In this document: positions 10,249 through 22,197 of the stretch, piece by piece | Layout of the letters: each line of letters opens with the position of its first letter | How positions within the stretch are numbered: the stretch's first letter is position 1 | Assembly: GCA_051294375.1 (NCBI GenBank) | Contig: CM119267.1 | Coordinates: forward strand, 8,187,951-8,251,950 | Reading direction: 5' to 3' | Source: Paraspadella gotoi | Lineage: Eukaryota; Chaetognatha | DNA length: 64,000 bases | Notes under the pieces: model-generated | Seen by the model: only the letters and a program-made list of their open reading frames with translations | Told to the model about the DNA's origin: nothing | Databases searched by the model: none | Translations under genes and position numbers: made by a program

Positions 10249-10589
10249 AAGAATCGAAGATCTTTAGCTTTAACTTGTGAGGTGAAGTGAAAAACGTTTA
10301 GCCACTCAGAGTAACACAGAACGCATTAGGCGTTTCGTACAATTAGTGAAAAAAAACTCTGAAAATATTGTTTAATGCTTGTCGAGTAAATTGATTTAAT
10401 AAATTATGAGAATCTGATTTAGTAGTATCGTCTTGAATACGATAATTGTGTAATCAGTCAAAAAACACAAGTCACCAAACCAGAAAAATATTATGTTAAT
10501 TGAAGCAAACATAAAGAGAAACAAACGACAATTCGTGTGACTTATGTTATGTTATGTTCTGTTCTCTCTCTTTCTTTTTAACATAATAT

Positions 10590-10649
10590 TAATAAAGGGC
10601 ATTTATTCATAATAAAGAAGTCTCTATTATGTCCAAATGCCCTTTATTA
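10590..10649. repeat. Perfect 15-bp inverted repeat (hairpin)
   Basis: TAATAAAGGGCATTT (10590-10604) and its exact reverse complement (10635-10649), with further cataata/tattatg pairing inside. It is probably the remnant of a small foldback or MITE-like element. The rest of 10249-10821 is AT-rich with no gene. Confidence 0.6.
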
Positions 10650-10821
10650 AATTTATTTTATTTAATGTAAATTTTTTAGCATATTGGAAAAATGTACAAA
10701 AAAACCCAAAGGGTACTTCATAAACAGAATTAGGCAACCGCCAAGACACTAACTATTTTTTAACTAAGCAGTCATTATGTATTTTACTTTCCTTTCGTTG
10801 TGACAAATCATCTTCGAGGTA

Positions 10822-10957
10822 TTAGGAAAAAACAGGTTTTTGTTTTGACAACGATTTATTTTGACACAATTTAGTCAGACAATGTTTGGCTCATTCATTT
10901 GAGCCTTCATCAGTGTTTGACAATCAATATTTTGTCTCTGTTGAAAGTAAGTTTTTT

Positions 10958-10988
<31 letters not shown>

Positions 10989-11339
10989 AATTGAGGGAAG
11001 AGTTTGCCAACAAAGAATAAGGTAAGGGACAGTGGTCAAATCTGAGACAGCTGAAGGTGAAGGAGAGGGAAGAAGGTAAAGTCTTTGAAAATGAATGAGA
11101 GTGGGAGAGAAGAGAGAGAGAGAGGAGAGCAAAGCAAAAATTTTTAAAACAATACATTTAGCAATGTACAAACAGAGATAAAATAGCTGAAATCTAAACA
11201 TAAACTGAAATTTAATGTTAACAATAGAAATTAATAAGTTAGTAGATAAGTGAAATTTGAAATAGATAATTAAGTGGTGAGGGAAAGATTAAGTGAAGAA
11301 AAGTGAAAGTAAGTAAAAGAAAGAGCTCAAAATGAGCTT
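10822..11339 (-). repeat. PLE left inverted arm
   Basis: Reverse complement of the right arm, from ttaggaaaa to the gagctcaaaatgagct palindrome. It includes a (GA)n at 10959-10988. Its hammerhead motif lies on the minus strand. Confidence 0.8.
10878..10913 (-). ncRNA. Decayed hammerhead motif in left PLE arm
   Basis: Minus strand: CTGATGA (10913-10907) and stem II GGCTC/GAGCC are intact. The GAAA box reads CAAA and the stem III word is altered (ACATTGT). The core G12-to-C change should abolish cleavage. Confidence 0.5.
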
Positions 11340-11479
11340 ACCGCATGCGCCCTTCGTGTCGCCCGTATTCCATTTTTAATGGAATGACAAATGGAATTGG
11401 GAGAATTCTCACTCCCTTGTCGGAAACCCACACCACCTCAAAAAATATCTGATCTGACGGATAAAGTTGCGGCATATTC

Positions 11480-12900
11480 ATAGTGCCAGATACTGCATCT
11501 CTTGGGTCTCGTGCGACTTAACAAGCATGTTCACTAATATCTCCTCAGGGACTGGCATTAGCCTCAGCAGAGCGCCTGCCTGAAAGAGACCGGTTGTTGT
11601 GTCAGACGAGCGTACGCCAATGCCAATTGGATGATAGTCATGCATTGCCTGCGGCTCGACCGTGGAACTGGCGTACTTCAGGTTCGATGGACGTACTATG
11701 CCCAGCCTGGTGCTAGGGATGGGCAAGTCCACTTCAGAGTCTCTGGCAGACTTTTATATGGAGGACTATCGAGGTGGGATAGCTTTGGCTTCTTTTCGAA
11801 TACTCTGCATGGGGCAGAGTCAGTCCTCTTCTGGTATCGGAAAAGCAGACGATGGACTGAGTCTGCCGTGAAAAGGGATTCTGGTTGATACCCTTCTGAC
11901 GCGCATTTGAACAGCATCGAAGCGAAGTATCAAGTGGACTTGCCGAAAGGAGGAAATGTAAATTCCAATGCTCGATGTGCTTTATAAAGCGCAAAGAGGG
12001 CGGCTCATTGGAATTTTCTGTCTATCGCAAACCAACACATACTGATTCAAATAACTCCCTGTCGATTCGCATGCTCCCTTGTCGCAACAAGCTCGCCACC
12101 GGTCAGATCCCTTACCAAGAAGAGCCTAGCTGATTCCGGGTCGACCCCGAGCTCCTAGGCCGCGAGCTTGAGATGTCAAACAGAGCCTTGCGCTCAATGG
12201 TTAACCCTCTGTGGGCTTACGAGAAGGCAAGGTTCCGGCTGAACCTGGCTGAGGCAGTGGCCACCTAGGGGCTGCCAAGTAACTCTACGCAAGTTCAAAG
12301 CGTCCGCCTCCCAGGAGGACGAACGAGACCTTGCTGCTGAAGGACCGACCGCGCCCACGCACAGCGCAAAAGTGGGAGATAAGCAGAAGCGTCTCAGGAA
12401 CGTGGGTCATTCTCCCTCCCTACCACCAGGGGATCACTGAAGAACTGGTGGCGGGTGCTGGCTAAAGCAGGGGATATCCGATGTTGAGTGACGACCCGCG
12501 GCTGCCTTACGTGAGCAATTGGTGAAAACGCGAAAGACAAAATCCCCAGACGAAACATCAAGGCCGTCTACTGGGCGGCCTGTGCAGGGAAGGGCAACCA
12601 ACCGTGCCAACAGCACATACGTGGGCGAGAACGGAAAGTCTCTGAGCAGATCGGTTCAAGCAGCACACAAAGCCATATCGGGACCTCACGTGGTCATTAC
12701 TTATCGGCCATTGCCGAGCACACGGCAAATTCTGCCAATCTGTTCAGAGAAACTGACTGTCTCGTGCTGTCGCCATGACCAAAACTGGTTTTCTAGAGGT
12801 ATTAGAGAGGCAATCTACATCAAAGCTCTCGAACCCTGCTCTGAACCGTGAATGGTAGGACGATCGACCTCCCTCCAAGCTAATGGATTCGCTCATCAAA
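11480..12900 (+). pseudogene. PLE reverse transcriptase / GIY-YIG endonuclease remnant
   Basis: Recognisable blocks in shifting frames: MFTNIS (11527-11544, RT block before the palm), AYFRFDGR (11671-11694), LADFYMEDY (about 11737-11763), the catalytic Asp-Asp as ADDG (11845-11856), HLNSI near 11905, LEFSVYRKPTHTD (12008-12046, a hallmark of PLE RTs), a GIY-type KAVYWAACAG (12570-12599), STYVGENGK (12611-12637) and NWFSRGIREAIYIKALEP (12783-12836, the Glu-bearing end of the GIY-YIG domain). Stops and frameshifts separate them, so no functional protein is made. The N-terminal part of the RT is missing or unrecognisable. Confidence 0.8.
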
Positions 12901-13341
12901 TGGTGGTGAAGGCCCCAGAGCCACCCCATACCTGCACAATCGATCCCTGTTCCCACTCCAACGGTATTCAGCGAGGCCTCTCAGCAGGCCAAATGGAACG
13001 TCCGAATACCTTTCGCTGAAACCTGTAGCAACTTGGCGCGACTTCTCCTCGCGCTGAGCGTCGCCAAAACGACGGCTAGCAGGAGGAGGGGAGAGGAGTC
13101 TGTATCTCCTGTAGCAAAAAACAGTCGCAGAACAGGCAACTGCCTGCCTCACCGTCAGGTGAGAGGAGGGCTGTTGCAGGCTTATCAGGCAAGGGATATA
13201 CGAGTAGCACTTGGCATTTTCCGCCGGATTCTTCCGGGATCCAGCATAGTCAAACTCTACAAGGTATACCTCGCAACTATGACAGGCCAATGACCGCGAC
13301 TTTATCGTCAACGTCCTCCATTTGCCCGGCCGGGGGGGGCC

Positions 13342-13843
13342 AGCTCTTTTTTTGAGCTCTTCTTTTACTTACTTTCACTTTTCTTCACATTATCTATCCC
13401 CACCACTTTATCTATTTCAATTACTTAACTTCCTACTACTTAATTTCTATTGTTAACATTAAATTTCAGTTTTATGTTTAGATGTCATGCATTTTATCTC
13501 TGTTGTACATTGCTAAATGTATTGTTTAAAAATTTCTTGCTTTGCTCTCTCCTCTCTCTCTCTCTCTCCACTCTCATTTCATTTTCAAAGACTTACTTCT
13601 TCCGCCTCCTCACCTTCAGCTGTCCTCAGATCTGACCACTGTCCTTACCTTATTCTTTGTTGAAACTCTCCCCTCTTTCTCTCTCTCTCTCTCTCTTTCT
13701 CTCTCTCAAAAATTACTTCAACAGAGACAAAATATTTGATTGTCAACACTGATGAGGCTTCTTAAATGAATGAAGCCCGAAACATGTCTGACTAAATTGT
13801 GTCAAATAAATCGTTGTCAAACAATAAAAGCTGTTTTTCCTAA
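13342..13843 (+). repeat. PLE right inverted arm
   Basis: Runs from the agctctttttttgagctc palindrome to gctgtttttcctaa. It contains (CT)n tracts at about 13545-13570 and 13676-13707 and the intact-core hammerhead at its outer end. Confidence 0.8.
13734..13807 (+). ncRNA. Hammerhead ribozyme, intact core (type I, PLE 3' arm)
   Basis: CTGATGA (13749-13755), perfect 6-bp stem II GGCTTC/GAAGCC (13756-13761 and 13772-13777) with a 10-nt loop, C-GAAAC (13778-13783), and GTC at 13786-13788 as cleavage triplet. Stem III is only A-C/G-U, but it lies in the self-complementary ACATGT (13782-13787), so two molecules could pair there. Stem I has CA/TG next to the core and a distal ATTTGA (13734-13739) pairing with TCAAAT (13802-13807). 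All invariant core bases are present. It is in the same strand sense as the RT remnant. Confidence 0.75.
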
Positions 13844-15244
13844 CAAGCAGTCCATAGATTAGCTCTTATTTCAGAATGACATTCCATGTCAACTTCAAAT
13901 GGTTTTTTTTACCGTTTTGCGCGATGTAATTATATACCTTAGCTGCTCGAAAACGAATCTAGGCGGCTTTCTTATAAGTCTTTAATATGGACTACAAATT
14001 TAGTTCTTAGAAATACTTGCACTTTATGCAAATAATTTTCCTTTCTTTTTTTCGAAAGGACTCTCAAATATCTCCCTCCCCCCCCCCCTTGTTAAGACCG
14101 TCGTTATGCAGGGGAAGACGTTAAACCGAAGGAACTGCGCTAATTTTAGGTTCGGTCTCGACCCAAACTCGTTTCCGGTGTGAGCGTCTCTCTCAAGAAA
14201 GAGTCATCACGGATCGGTGCAGCGCTATGGGCGGTAGAAAGAAAGAGGAAGAATGGGAGCGAAGTTGAAGTGAATGAGAACTGGACGAGCATCGGGGGAG
14301 GACTGTGAGCGAATTCCTCCTCGGCTTTTCGTTCTTTACGTGCCCTTCTGCCAACCTATACAACAGCCAGACTTGCCGTCCCCCTCTTACTATACTCGAC
14401 CGCCCGCCACTCACTTGCCCATCTGCCCTCTCCTCATTCACCCCTGATCCCCAGTCATCTACTCGCCTTCACCCGTCTATATTTCCCAGCCCACCCTCGT
14501 CTCTTTAACACTGCTCAGCGTTCNNNNNNNNNNNCAACTTCACCTACCCGCCCTCCCCAAAGTCACCTGACCGAGTTCCAGTCACCGTCACGGTCTCTCC
14601 CGCCCCCTTGACGTTAGATTAGTCACAGCGAAATATCGTTTAAGACGAATCGGTTACGATGGCAACGAGGGCAAGGGGACCAGAGCTGTGGGGCAAACGG
14701 GAAAAAGAGTGAGTTTTGGTTGATGGGGTAGGACGACTTGCTGAGGGTAAGGTCATTGCCACCCGGATTGACAACGGTCGAAGTCATCAGAGCAGATATA
14801 CCGTGAATGCAAGTAGAGATGACTGTGAAAGGGTCTGTGAGTCGGTTAACTTTGGGGAGAAGGAGGTTGGGTAGAAAAATCAAGGAGGACCTAACGAAAA
14901 GTGATCGCAAATTCCAAGAGGGCCAAAAGTCAGGGACAAGAGGATTAAAAATGGGCTCGAAATGGAAAGGGGGCGGGTCCGCGGGAGGACGCATCAAACC
15001 TTTTCACGAGGTAAGGACTTTTCTCGAGGGAGAGTAAGGGGGGGTGAGTCGAGAATGGTGGGGGGGGGGAAGAGAGATCGAGTTGTTTGGGCGGCGACGA
15101 CGCGGGCGGCGACCACGGCGGAGTCTGGGTCAGGGATCAAGCCCCCTGTCATTTCCTTCCCCTTCGGTGACAAATTGCGCGTCCGAGGATCATTTGAAAA
15201 CCACCGCTGCCGGCGAAGGGGATCGACGATGGAGAAGGAAGAGT
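13844..15244. other. Non-coding stretch with a small gap
   Basis: AT-rich to about 14090, then GC-rich sequence with poly-C. The 11-N gap is at 14524-14534. Short open frames on both strands lack domain signals and splice context, so I call no gene. Confidence 0.5.
14524..14534. other. Assembly gap (11 N)
   Basis: Short run of Ns. I see no duplication of the flanks here. Confidence 0.98.
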
Positions 15245-16455
15245 GACGAAGAGGGAACGACGAAATGAGAACGACGAAGAGCGAACGACGAAGAGCGAAC
15301 GATGAAATGAGAACGATGAATGAGAGCAAACGAAATGAGAACGACGAAGAGCGAACCAACGAAATGCGAACGACGAAATGAGAACGACGAAGAGCGAACC
15401 GACGAAGAGCGAACGATGAAAGAGCGAACAACGAATGAGAACGATGAAAATGAGAACAACGATGAGGAGAACGATGAAATGAGAACAACGAAAATGAGAC
15501 AGACGAAGAGCGAACAACGAAATGCGAACGACGAAATGGGAACGACGAAATGGGAACGACGAAGAGCGAACGACGAAGAGCGAACGAACGAAGAGCGAAC
15601 AACGAAATGAGAACAACGAAATGAGAACGATGAAATGAGAACAACGAAATGAGAACGACGAAGAGCGACGACGAAATGCGAACGACAAAATGAGAACGAC
15701 GAAATGCGATACGACGAAATGAGAAGCGACGAAGAGCGAACGACAAAATGCAAACGAAGAGTGAACGACGAAGAGCGAACGACGAAATGCGAACGACGAA
15801 ATGAGAACGACAAAAATGAGAACAGACAAATGAGAGACGACGAAATGAGAACGACGAAGAGCGAACGACGAAATGAGAACGAAATGAGAAGACGAGAATG
15901 AGACGATCGAAATGAGAACGACGAAGAGTGACGACGAAGAGCGAACGAAGAGCGAACGACGAAGAGCGAACGACGAAAGACGGATACGCCGCCAGAAATG
16001 AGAACGATGAAATGAGAACAAACGAAATGAGAACGACGAAGGAGCGAACACGAAATGCGAACGACGAAATGAAACGAGCGGAGAGAGCGATATGATGAAG
16101 AGGAACAATGAAATGAGAACGATGAAATGAGAACGAAATAAGAACGATGAAATGAGAACAACGAATATGAGAACGACGAGAGCGAATCGACGAAAATGCG
16201 AATGACGAATGGGAAGACGAAGAGCGAACGACGAAGAGCACGACGAAGAGCGAACAACGAAATGAGAACGATGAAATGAGAACATCGAAATGAGAACGAT
16301 GAAGAGAACAACGAATGAGAAACCGACGAAGAGCGAACGACGAAATGAGAACGACGAAGAGCGAACGACGAAATGCGAACGACAAAATGAGAACGACGAA
16401 ATGCGAACGACGAAATGAGAACGACGAAGAGCGAACGACAAAATGCGAACGACCA
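15245..16455. repeat. 14-bp minisatellite, about 85 copies
   Basis: Tandem array of a 14-bp unit alternating among gaacgacgaagagc, gaacgacgaaatga and gaacgacgaaatgc, with scattered one-base indels. Because 14 is not a multiple of three, each frame cycles through all phases, and no phase of the unit gives stops on the minus strand. This produces three overlapping long open frames of Phe/Val/Arg/Ser/His. These are not genes. Confidence 0.95.
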
Positions 16456-16706
16456 AGGACGCAAAACGAATTAATTATTATTATCATTATTGACAAAACG
16501 ACAAAAGACAAACTATTTATATCCTTGTTACGTTTATAATTTTTAACAGTTCTCTCTCAAATTGTTTTTACTGTGGCCTCATTACAATTTTTTTTTTTTT
16601 GGTTTACATTTAAAATTAAGATTTTTCGAAATTGATAAATCAAATAGTTTCACGAGAGAGCCCGGTATCATTTCTTTCTCGTTCAATCTCTAAACAACTC
16701 GTCACT

Positions 16707-16740
<34 letters not shown>

Positions 16741-17965
16741 NNNNNNNNNNNNNNNNNNNNNNNNNNNNNNNNNNNNNNNNNNNNNNNNNNNNNNNNNNNN
16801 NNNNNNNNNNNNNNNNNNNNNNNNNNNNNNNNNNNNNNNNNNNNNNNNNNNTCTCTCTCTCTCTCTCTCTTTCACCGGCGCATAAATCTGAATTGCAAAT
16901 TTGGGCCGTCGTCGAACGGACGGACGTTCGTTGGCGTGACGTCGTCCTCAGTGGCGTTGGCTAAACATCAATCCCTCGGTGAGTAACATCACTACTTACC
17001 TGACTGAGCGGAGCTTTTATTCACTTTCGGCGCCGCGTCTTTTAGATTTAAAAACGATGCTGTGACCAAGGTGACGATGACAAAGGAGGCGACAACTAAT
17101 TACTGTAATTACAATTAGATATTACAATTAGATAAACCGCTCCAAGCGAAGTAAAAATTTGTAATTCCGACTTAAATGAAAATTATAAAATTGAATAATG
17201 AACAACATTGTACTCAAGAAAATGTGAAAACTATTTTACTAACGATTTTAAAATTTTCGCTGTGAGCGTACTTACCATATGAAATGTTAAAAAAACTAAA
17301 AACTTTTTGTAAAGTAGGTAAGATTCGTATTCGACGAGAAAATAAATTCAACCATTTTTTTAAAAAATTCTTTAAGTTAGGTCAAACATTTAAAAAAGTG
17401 TGTTGTTGAGCTCAAAATAACTTTTTTCATATATTTTAAATATAGTTTTTAACCAAATTGTCTATTTTCTCCTATTTTTCGTCTGCTTTGTGATTTCGGT
17501 TTGGTCGACAAATGTGAGCAAAACTTGAGAGAATGATTGGTTCCTTGTGATCACGGAGAAAATAAGGCCTTCGACATAAAAGATAAAGTTACAGTAAGTC
17601 ATAAATTGTAGACACTTTTCCTAGTTCCTCGCACGTCGACGCAATCAGCGACAACCCCGTGCCAACGACGTCGTCTCGAGACACCAATTCGTCGACTTGT
17701 CAAGGCCTCGACGCCTCGACGCCTTTCGGTGTCGGCGGCGACGACGAAGACGACGATAGAGAGAAGGCGACGACATGGGCCGTTGGAGACGGGCGATGAC
17801 GACACATCTTGGGGTGTGTTGGACGTAACGAATTCGATTTTTGTACTATTCCAAATATTTGTAAATAGTACTATTAGTACTATTAATAGTTAAAGATCGT
17901 TGTTTAGTCTCGTTCCTTAAGAATCTAACACATGGGCAATAAATAGTTCGTAATGGTAATCTGCT
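16456..17965. other. Non-coding stretch around the 111-N gap
   Basis: Contains (CT)n on both sides of the gap, then a GC-rich patch at 16875-16979. That patch holds a TGACGTC element (16937-16943) and ends in a donor-like TCG|gtgagt, so it could be an untranslated first exon on the plus strand. From 17000 it is AT-rich without a gene. A GTC/GAC-rich patch lies at 17630-17810. Confidence 0.35.
16710..16870. repeat. (CT)n microsatellite containing a 111-N gap
   Basis: CT dinucleotides run up to the Ns at 16741 and resume at 16852, so the gap is inside the microsatellite. Confidence 0.95.
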
Positions 17966-20913
17966 AACGGCTGGTCCATTCATGTTCCACGTTTGCATAC
18001 AAAGTTGACAATCAATTTAAAAAAATGACGTTTCGTCATCGTCAACTCACCAAGCCCCTTCACAATTCTATCCACACAAAACCTCACAACTGTGCCGACG
18101 ATGAAGACGACGACGTTACAGCGTGAAAGAATAGAGTGTGAGAGACGTCGCCGACGGTGACAGAACAAAGATGTGACGTCGCGTGAGCGACTTTGTTTGC
18201 GTTAATTCGAGGGATTTTCTTTCTGAGGAGCGCGTTCAGTGAACGTTCACCTTTGGCGTTTGAGAGGGATCTTCGGAGTTTGGTGAGATTGGGATGCAGG
18301 TGTAAGGTACAAGGTGTAAGGAGATGCAAGGAGCTGAAACGGGTGGCGACAGGTGGCGCGGATGGAGCATTCGGATTTGACAGGATACTATTGACACGAA
18401 CCTGAGCGGGAACTGAGAGAAATACATAATTATATGTAATATATATTAGAAGCAAGGAGAATTTAAACGTATTTAGTGACATTTCTTGCTTTTCAAGCTA
18501 TCTATAATTCAATAAATTTGTGCAATGTGAGAGGAGAGAGAGAGAGATGAGAGGGGGGGGGGTAAAAGTTTCAACAAGTGTGAACGGGAAATGTCAGTGT
18601 AAGACAGTAAGTGAGGACGGAGGAAGCGAAATAGAAGCGCATGCACCTATAAAAAATCTTTAATTCAAAACTGCTTTAATCTATCCCAAAAATTAGCATC
18701 ATATATATTTATATATAATAAATAATATTAATAAAGGACCGTTTTTAATATTTTCTCGAAAAAGTACGAAACGCGTTTCAGATATTTATGCTTTACAGTT
18801 GCGATGGTAGTTGCGTGTAGTTGTAGTGGTGGTTCGCAGTGGTGTGTTTCGATGGTGGTGTTTGCAGTGGTGATTTCGATGGTGACGTGCCTGAGGTCAA
18901 AGTTCAACGATCGCGGAGGATATCCCTGGATTTTGCGTCTTCGATGTTTGGAGGCAAACGATTTTTCGGAGCTAACCACACTTCGGTCCTCGTTTTCGTC
19001 GTCGTCGTCATCGACGAATAATCGTCATGGGATGACCAACTTTTGCAAATTTAAAATTTGAAAAAATTAAAACTTAATGGGTGATATATTATGAGAACAG
19101 AATCAGAATCAGAATCGATAAATTAAAAAATTTACCATATCAATTTAAGTTCATCGGATGAAGACAAAACGACATCGACGACGACGACAGCGACGTGAAA
19201 TCGCGGCAAAATGAAACCATTTGTTTCAATTTCTTTTCACTTTTATTTCTCGTCGTTAAACAAAATAAACCCCTCGTCGAAGTTTAAAAAGGACGGTGGG
19301 CGGGTGAGTAATGAAGTGGGTAAGTTAATGGCGGGTAGGCAAAGGTCGAGCGAGGGCAGCAAACCGATTGAACAGCGTTTGACTGATGATGGATAGGCGG
19401 TTTAAGAATATTAATTTGTGTTGAAAAACGAAAGGGAAAATATTCCATTTTGATTTAAATTACGTCACGGGTCAGATAACTGATTAAGTTACAATGGACG
19501 TCAACAATAATTTTAAACTCAATGAAGTAAAACAACTTTAGTCCTTTTTAACAGCAGTAAAATGTAAAAATTTATTATTTCGTCACCATAATTCACACAC
19601 TTTTTAAAAAGGATTGAACGGAATATTTCTCGCTACATTTCTGATTGAATTGATCCTAATTTATCGAATTAATTGCTCATTTAAAAAACTCACTCATGTC
19701 TTCTCGAGTCCCTTTTTTCTTTTAAATTTGTTTTTGTCATTCAAACTCTCGCAACTCAAAAAGTTTTAGTTTGTGATCATTTCGTATAAAAAACCAATTT
19801 TTTCCCCTCTTCCTTCCTTTTCCCGCGCTTTTTTTTTATCGCTGTTTACATCTCTTTTCTTTCTTTAAGTCAGAATCTCGTCACCCGGATTTCTTCCCGA
19901 CTGTCTTTGTCCAATGCCCGCAGCCCACCTGAACTTCTCCGGCGTTTTTTTTTCGACATTTTTTGAGCTATTGACGCTGATTCAGAACAAATCTGATTTG
20001 CTTTTTCCTAAGACATACAGGGGAAAATGAAAACTCGTTTGACCTACTAAGGTCTGTATATTTCTTATAATCTTGGAAGTAATCATACGCGATTTAAAAC
20101 GGAAAGAATTTTCATTTAATTTTTTTCAAGGTAATCAATTTAAAGATTCAGTTTTCACAAAATTTATAAGAATGGTAATTTAGTTACTGTTTTATTTTCA
20201 AGACATTGGTGAAAATCTTTGAAGAAAAATATAAAAAGGAAGATCGTATTCTATTTAATGTAATAGAATCATGTTATTATCATAGGAATATTAAATTAAT
20301 AATTACTGCTGTAGAATAAAGGTATTGTCTCTTTATATTATATAAAATATAGTTTGAAACCTGTCATTGAGATATATAGCTTTGTCAGAAAAATGATGAA
20401 AACTTCTAGCAAAAATTTAATTTTGGAGGTCATAATTTTTCTATATTTTCCTCAAGAGTTTACTTTCCGTGCAAAAATAGGACTTCCCATTCACCTGAGT
20501 GACTTAACTAGATCATTTTTATAGCTAAGAAAGGAAAAAAAAAGAATAAGAGAAAACTCTGTTGACAAAAAAATGTATACGTTGTTTGCTAGATAGTTCG
20601 TTGAATGAAATGAAAGGTTGGTTTTTCTTTAAAAGATTTACAATTATAAAGTTATTAAAGAACCTAACGGTCGTTTTTTTTTTTATCATCCACTAGTCAA
20701 CTGAGGTGAAAACGAACAAATGTCCATTAATTCTCACAAATGGTCTCGTATATTTCCGTAAATTAAGGAGACTCCATCGCATGAAATACATTTCTCTCTG
20801 TCATTTCTTTAACCCTCTAACCTAATTCTCTCCCCCACCTCCGAGCCAAAACTCACTTTCCTACCCCCCCCTAGCCCTATCATTCAGGTGTTTTTAGTTT
20901 CTCTAATCATTTG

Positions 20914-20921
20914 TGACGTCA
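20914..20921. promoter_or_regulatory. CRE palindrome (copy A)
   Basis: TGACGTCA followed by a GC-rich tcgtctcccgagcccgag stretch. The same site is at 29970-29977 (B) and 39396-39403 (C). It is a candidate CREB/ATF site of a promoter, but no coding exon is assigned to it. Confidence 0.35.
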
Positions 20922-21059
20922 TCGTCTCCCGAGCCCGAGAACCGGCGAGGCCACGAACGCGAGTCCCACGCAGATTCTTTTGTTCCCATTCTCCTCTCCT
21001 CTTTCGCTTTCTTTATTTCTTCCTTTGTCTCTTTCTTCTTGTGTCTCCTTGTCTTGCCT

Positions 21060-21210
21060 CTGTCTCTTCTCTCCCTCTCTCTCTCTTTTCTCACCTCTCT
21101 CTCTCTCTCTGTCTCCCTCAATTTTTTTTCATTCCCTTTTTATTTTTTTCATTTCGTTTGCTTCCTGCTTTCTATTCTTGCTCTCCTCTTCTCTCTCTCT
21201 CTCTCTCTTC

Positions 21211-21241
<31 letters not shown>

Positions 21242-21275
21242 CTCTCTCGTCTCTCTCTCCTCTCTCTCTCCCTCA
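21060..21275. repeat. (CT)n cluster (copy A)
   Basis: Interrupted CT tracts, equivalent to 30121-30326 and 39540-39762. Tract lengths differ between copies, as expected for slippage or noisy consensus. Confidence 0.9.
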
Positions 21276-22136
21276 CCCTCCTCCATTTCCCACTGGCTGG
21301 CTTTTTTTCCATTTAACATTTTCTCTCTCTGTTGGATAGAAATTAAGGATAATGCCCAAAGAGGCGACAATTCCTTGAAATGGCAAATACTTCCACCTGA
21401 TTTCCGATGGAAACAAACTAAATTTTTTTCATAGAATTTTATTTTTTTGTTTTGGAATTTGGGAAAGAAAAAAGAAATAGACGTAGGCTATTTGAAATAA
21501 ACTTAGCAGTACAGTTGTTTTTCAAATTTATTAATAATCGAAGATTTTTTACGAATTTATCTTCATTTTTATCAAAAAAGAGGACAAAATTAAAGTTGAT
21601 TTAGTAGAGATGAAAATTTTTATCATTTCTGATTATAATTACGATTATTGTTAAGTTAAAACTATGATTCCTTTTTGTGTGTAAAAGGATATGTTGCGGT
21701 TAAAGCACTAATAAAAAAAATGTAATAAATGGAATAATTGAATAGACAATGGTCAAAGTTTCGACGAAAACTTTCGTCTATGAGAGAATTCAAAAAGAGA
21801 GCACAATTACGGGCCTCCCTTCCTTCTTAGGCAACATTCCGGTCACACTCCATCCAAGCCCACCCCATCGATTCCCCAAGCGTTCCAAACTCACATTCTG
21901 TCCGCATTTGTTGCCTAAACGAGGAAGGACGATGAAAGGGAAGAAGAAGAGGAAAGGAACGGAAATTTCTCCTCCCTCGACCTCCGGAGCCTTCCGTCGT
22001 CGTCCTCGTCGTCGTCGTCGAACTCATGGTGACCATTGGTGAGAAGAAAATGGGCGAAATCAAAGAGATCCAAATGACGCAAACAAAATGACTGGGACCA
22101 AAAATGGTTAACCATCGTTTCATTGAGTGGGTTAGG

Positions 22137-22141
22137 AAGAG

Positions 22142-22197
<56 letters not shown>

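Larger units (their letters stand above)
10822..13843 (+). mobile_element. Decayed Penelope-like element with inverted terminal arms
   Basis: About 3.0 kb bounded by inverted arms (10822-11339 and 13342-13843). The arms match each other over about 500 bp, apart from their (GA)n/(CT)n parts. The interior is GC-rich and holds pieces of a PLE polyprotein on the plus strand: reverse-transcriptase words, then a C-terminal GIY-YIG-type endonuclease region. Both arms contain a hammerhead-type motif, in opposite orientations, as described for PLE terminal repeats. The interior (about 2 kb) is too short for a full PLE gene and is broken by frameshifts and stops, so this copy cannot move by itself. No target-site duplication is obvious. 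Confidence 0.8.

Noticed and set aside
11631-12994. Several independent small genes in the PLE interior
   Set aside because: The frames are fragments or antisense of one decayed RT/GIY-YIG protein, as shown by ordered RT and endonuclease words in shifting frames.
14650-14665. RFX X-box (GTTACGATGGCAAC)
   Set aside because: One mismatch at a constrained position and no gene nearby, so it is not distinguishable from chance.
15245-16455. CRISPR array
   Set aside because: The repeats are contiguous 14-mers without spacers, and the genome is eukaryotic.
14994-16511. A 505-codon minus-strand open frame rich in Phe, Val, Arg, Ser and His
   Set aside because: It lies over the 14-bp minisatellite. 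Two other frames on the same strand are also open, and the peptide is only the repeat unit read cyclically.
20888-21434. Ser/Leu-rich plus-strand frames, repeated at 29969-30628 and 39395-39888
   Set aside because: (CT)n microsatellite translation. Frame and length change among the three copies.
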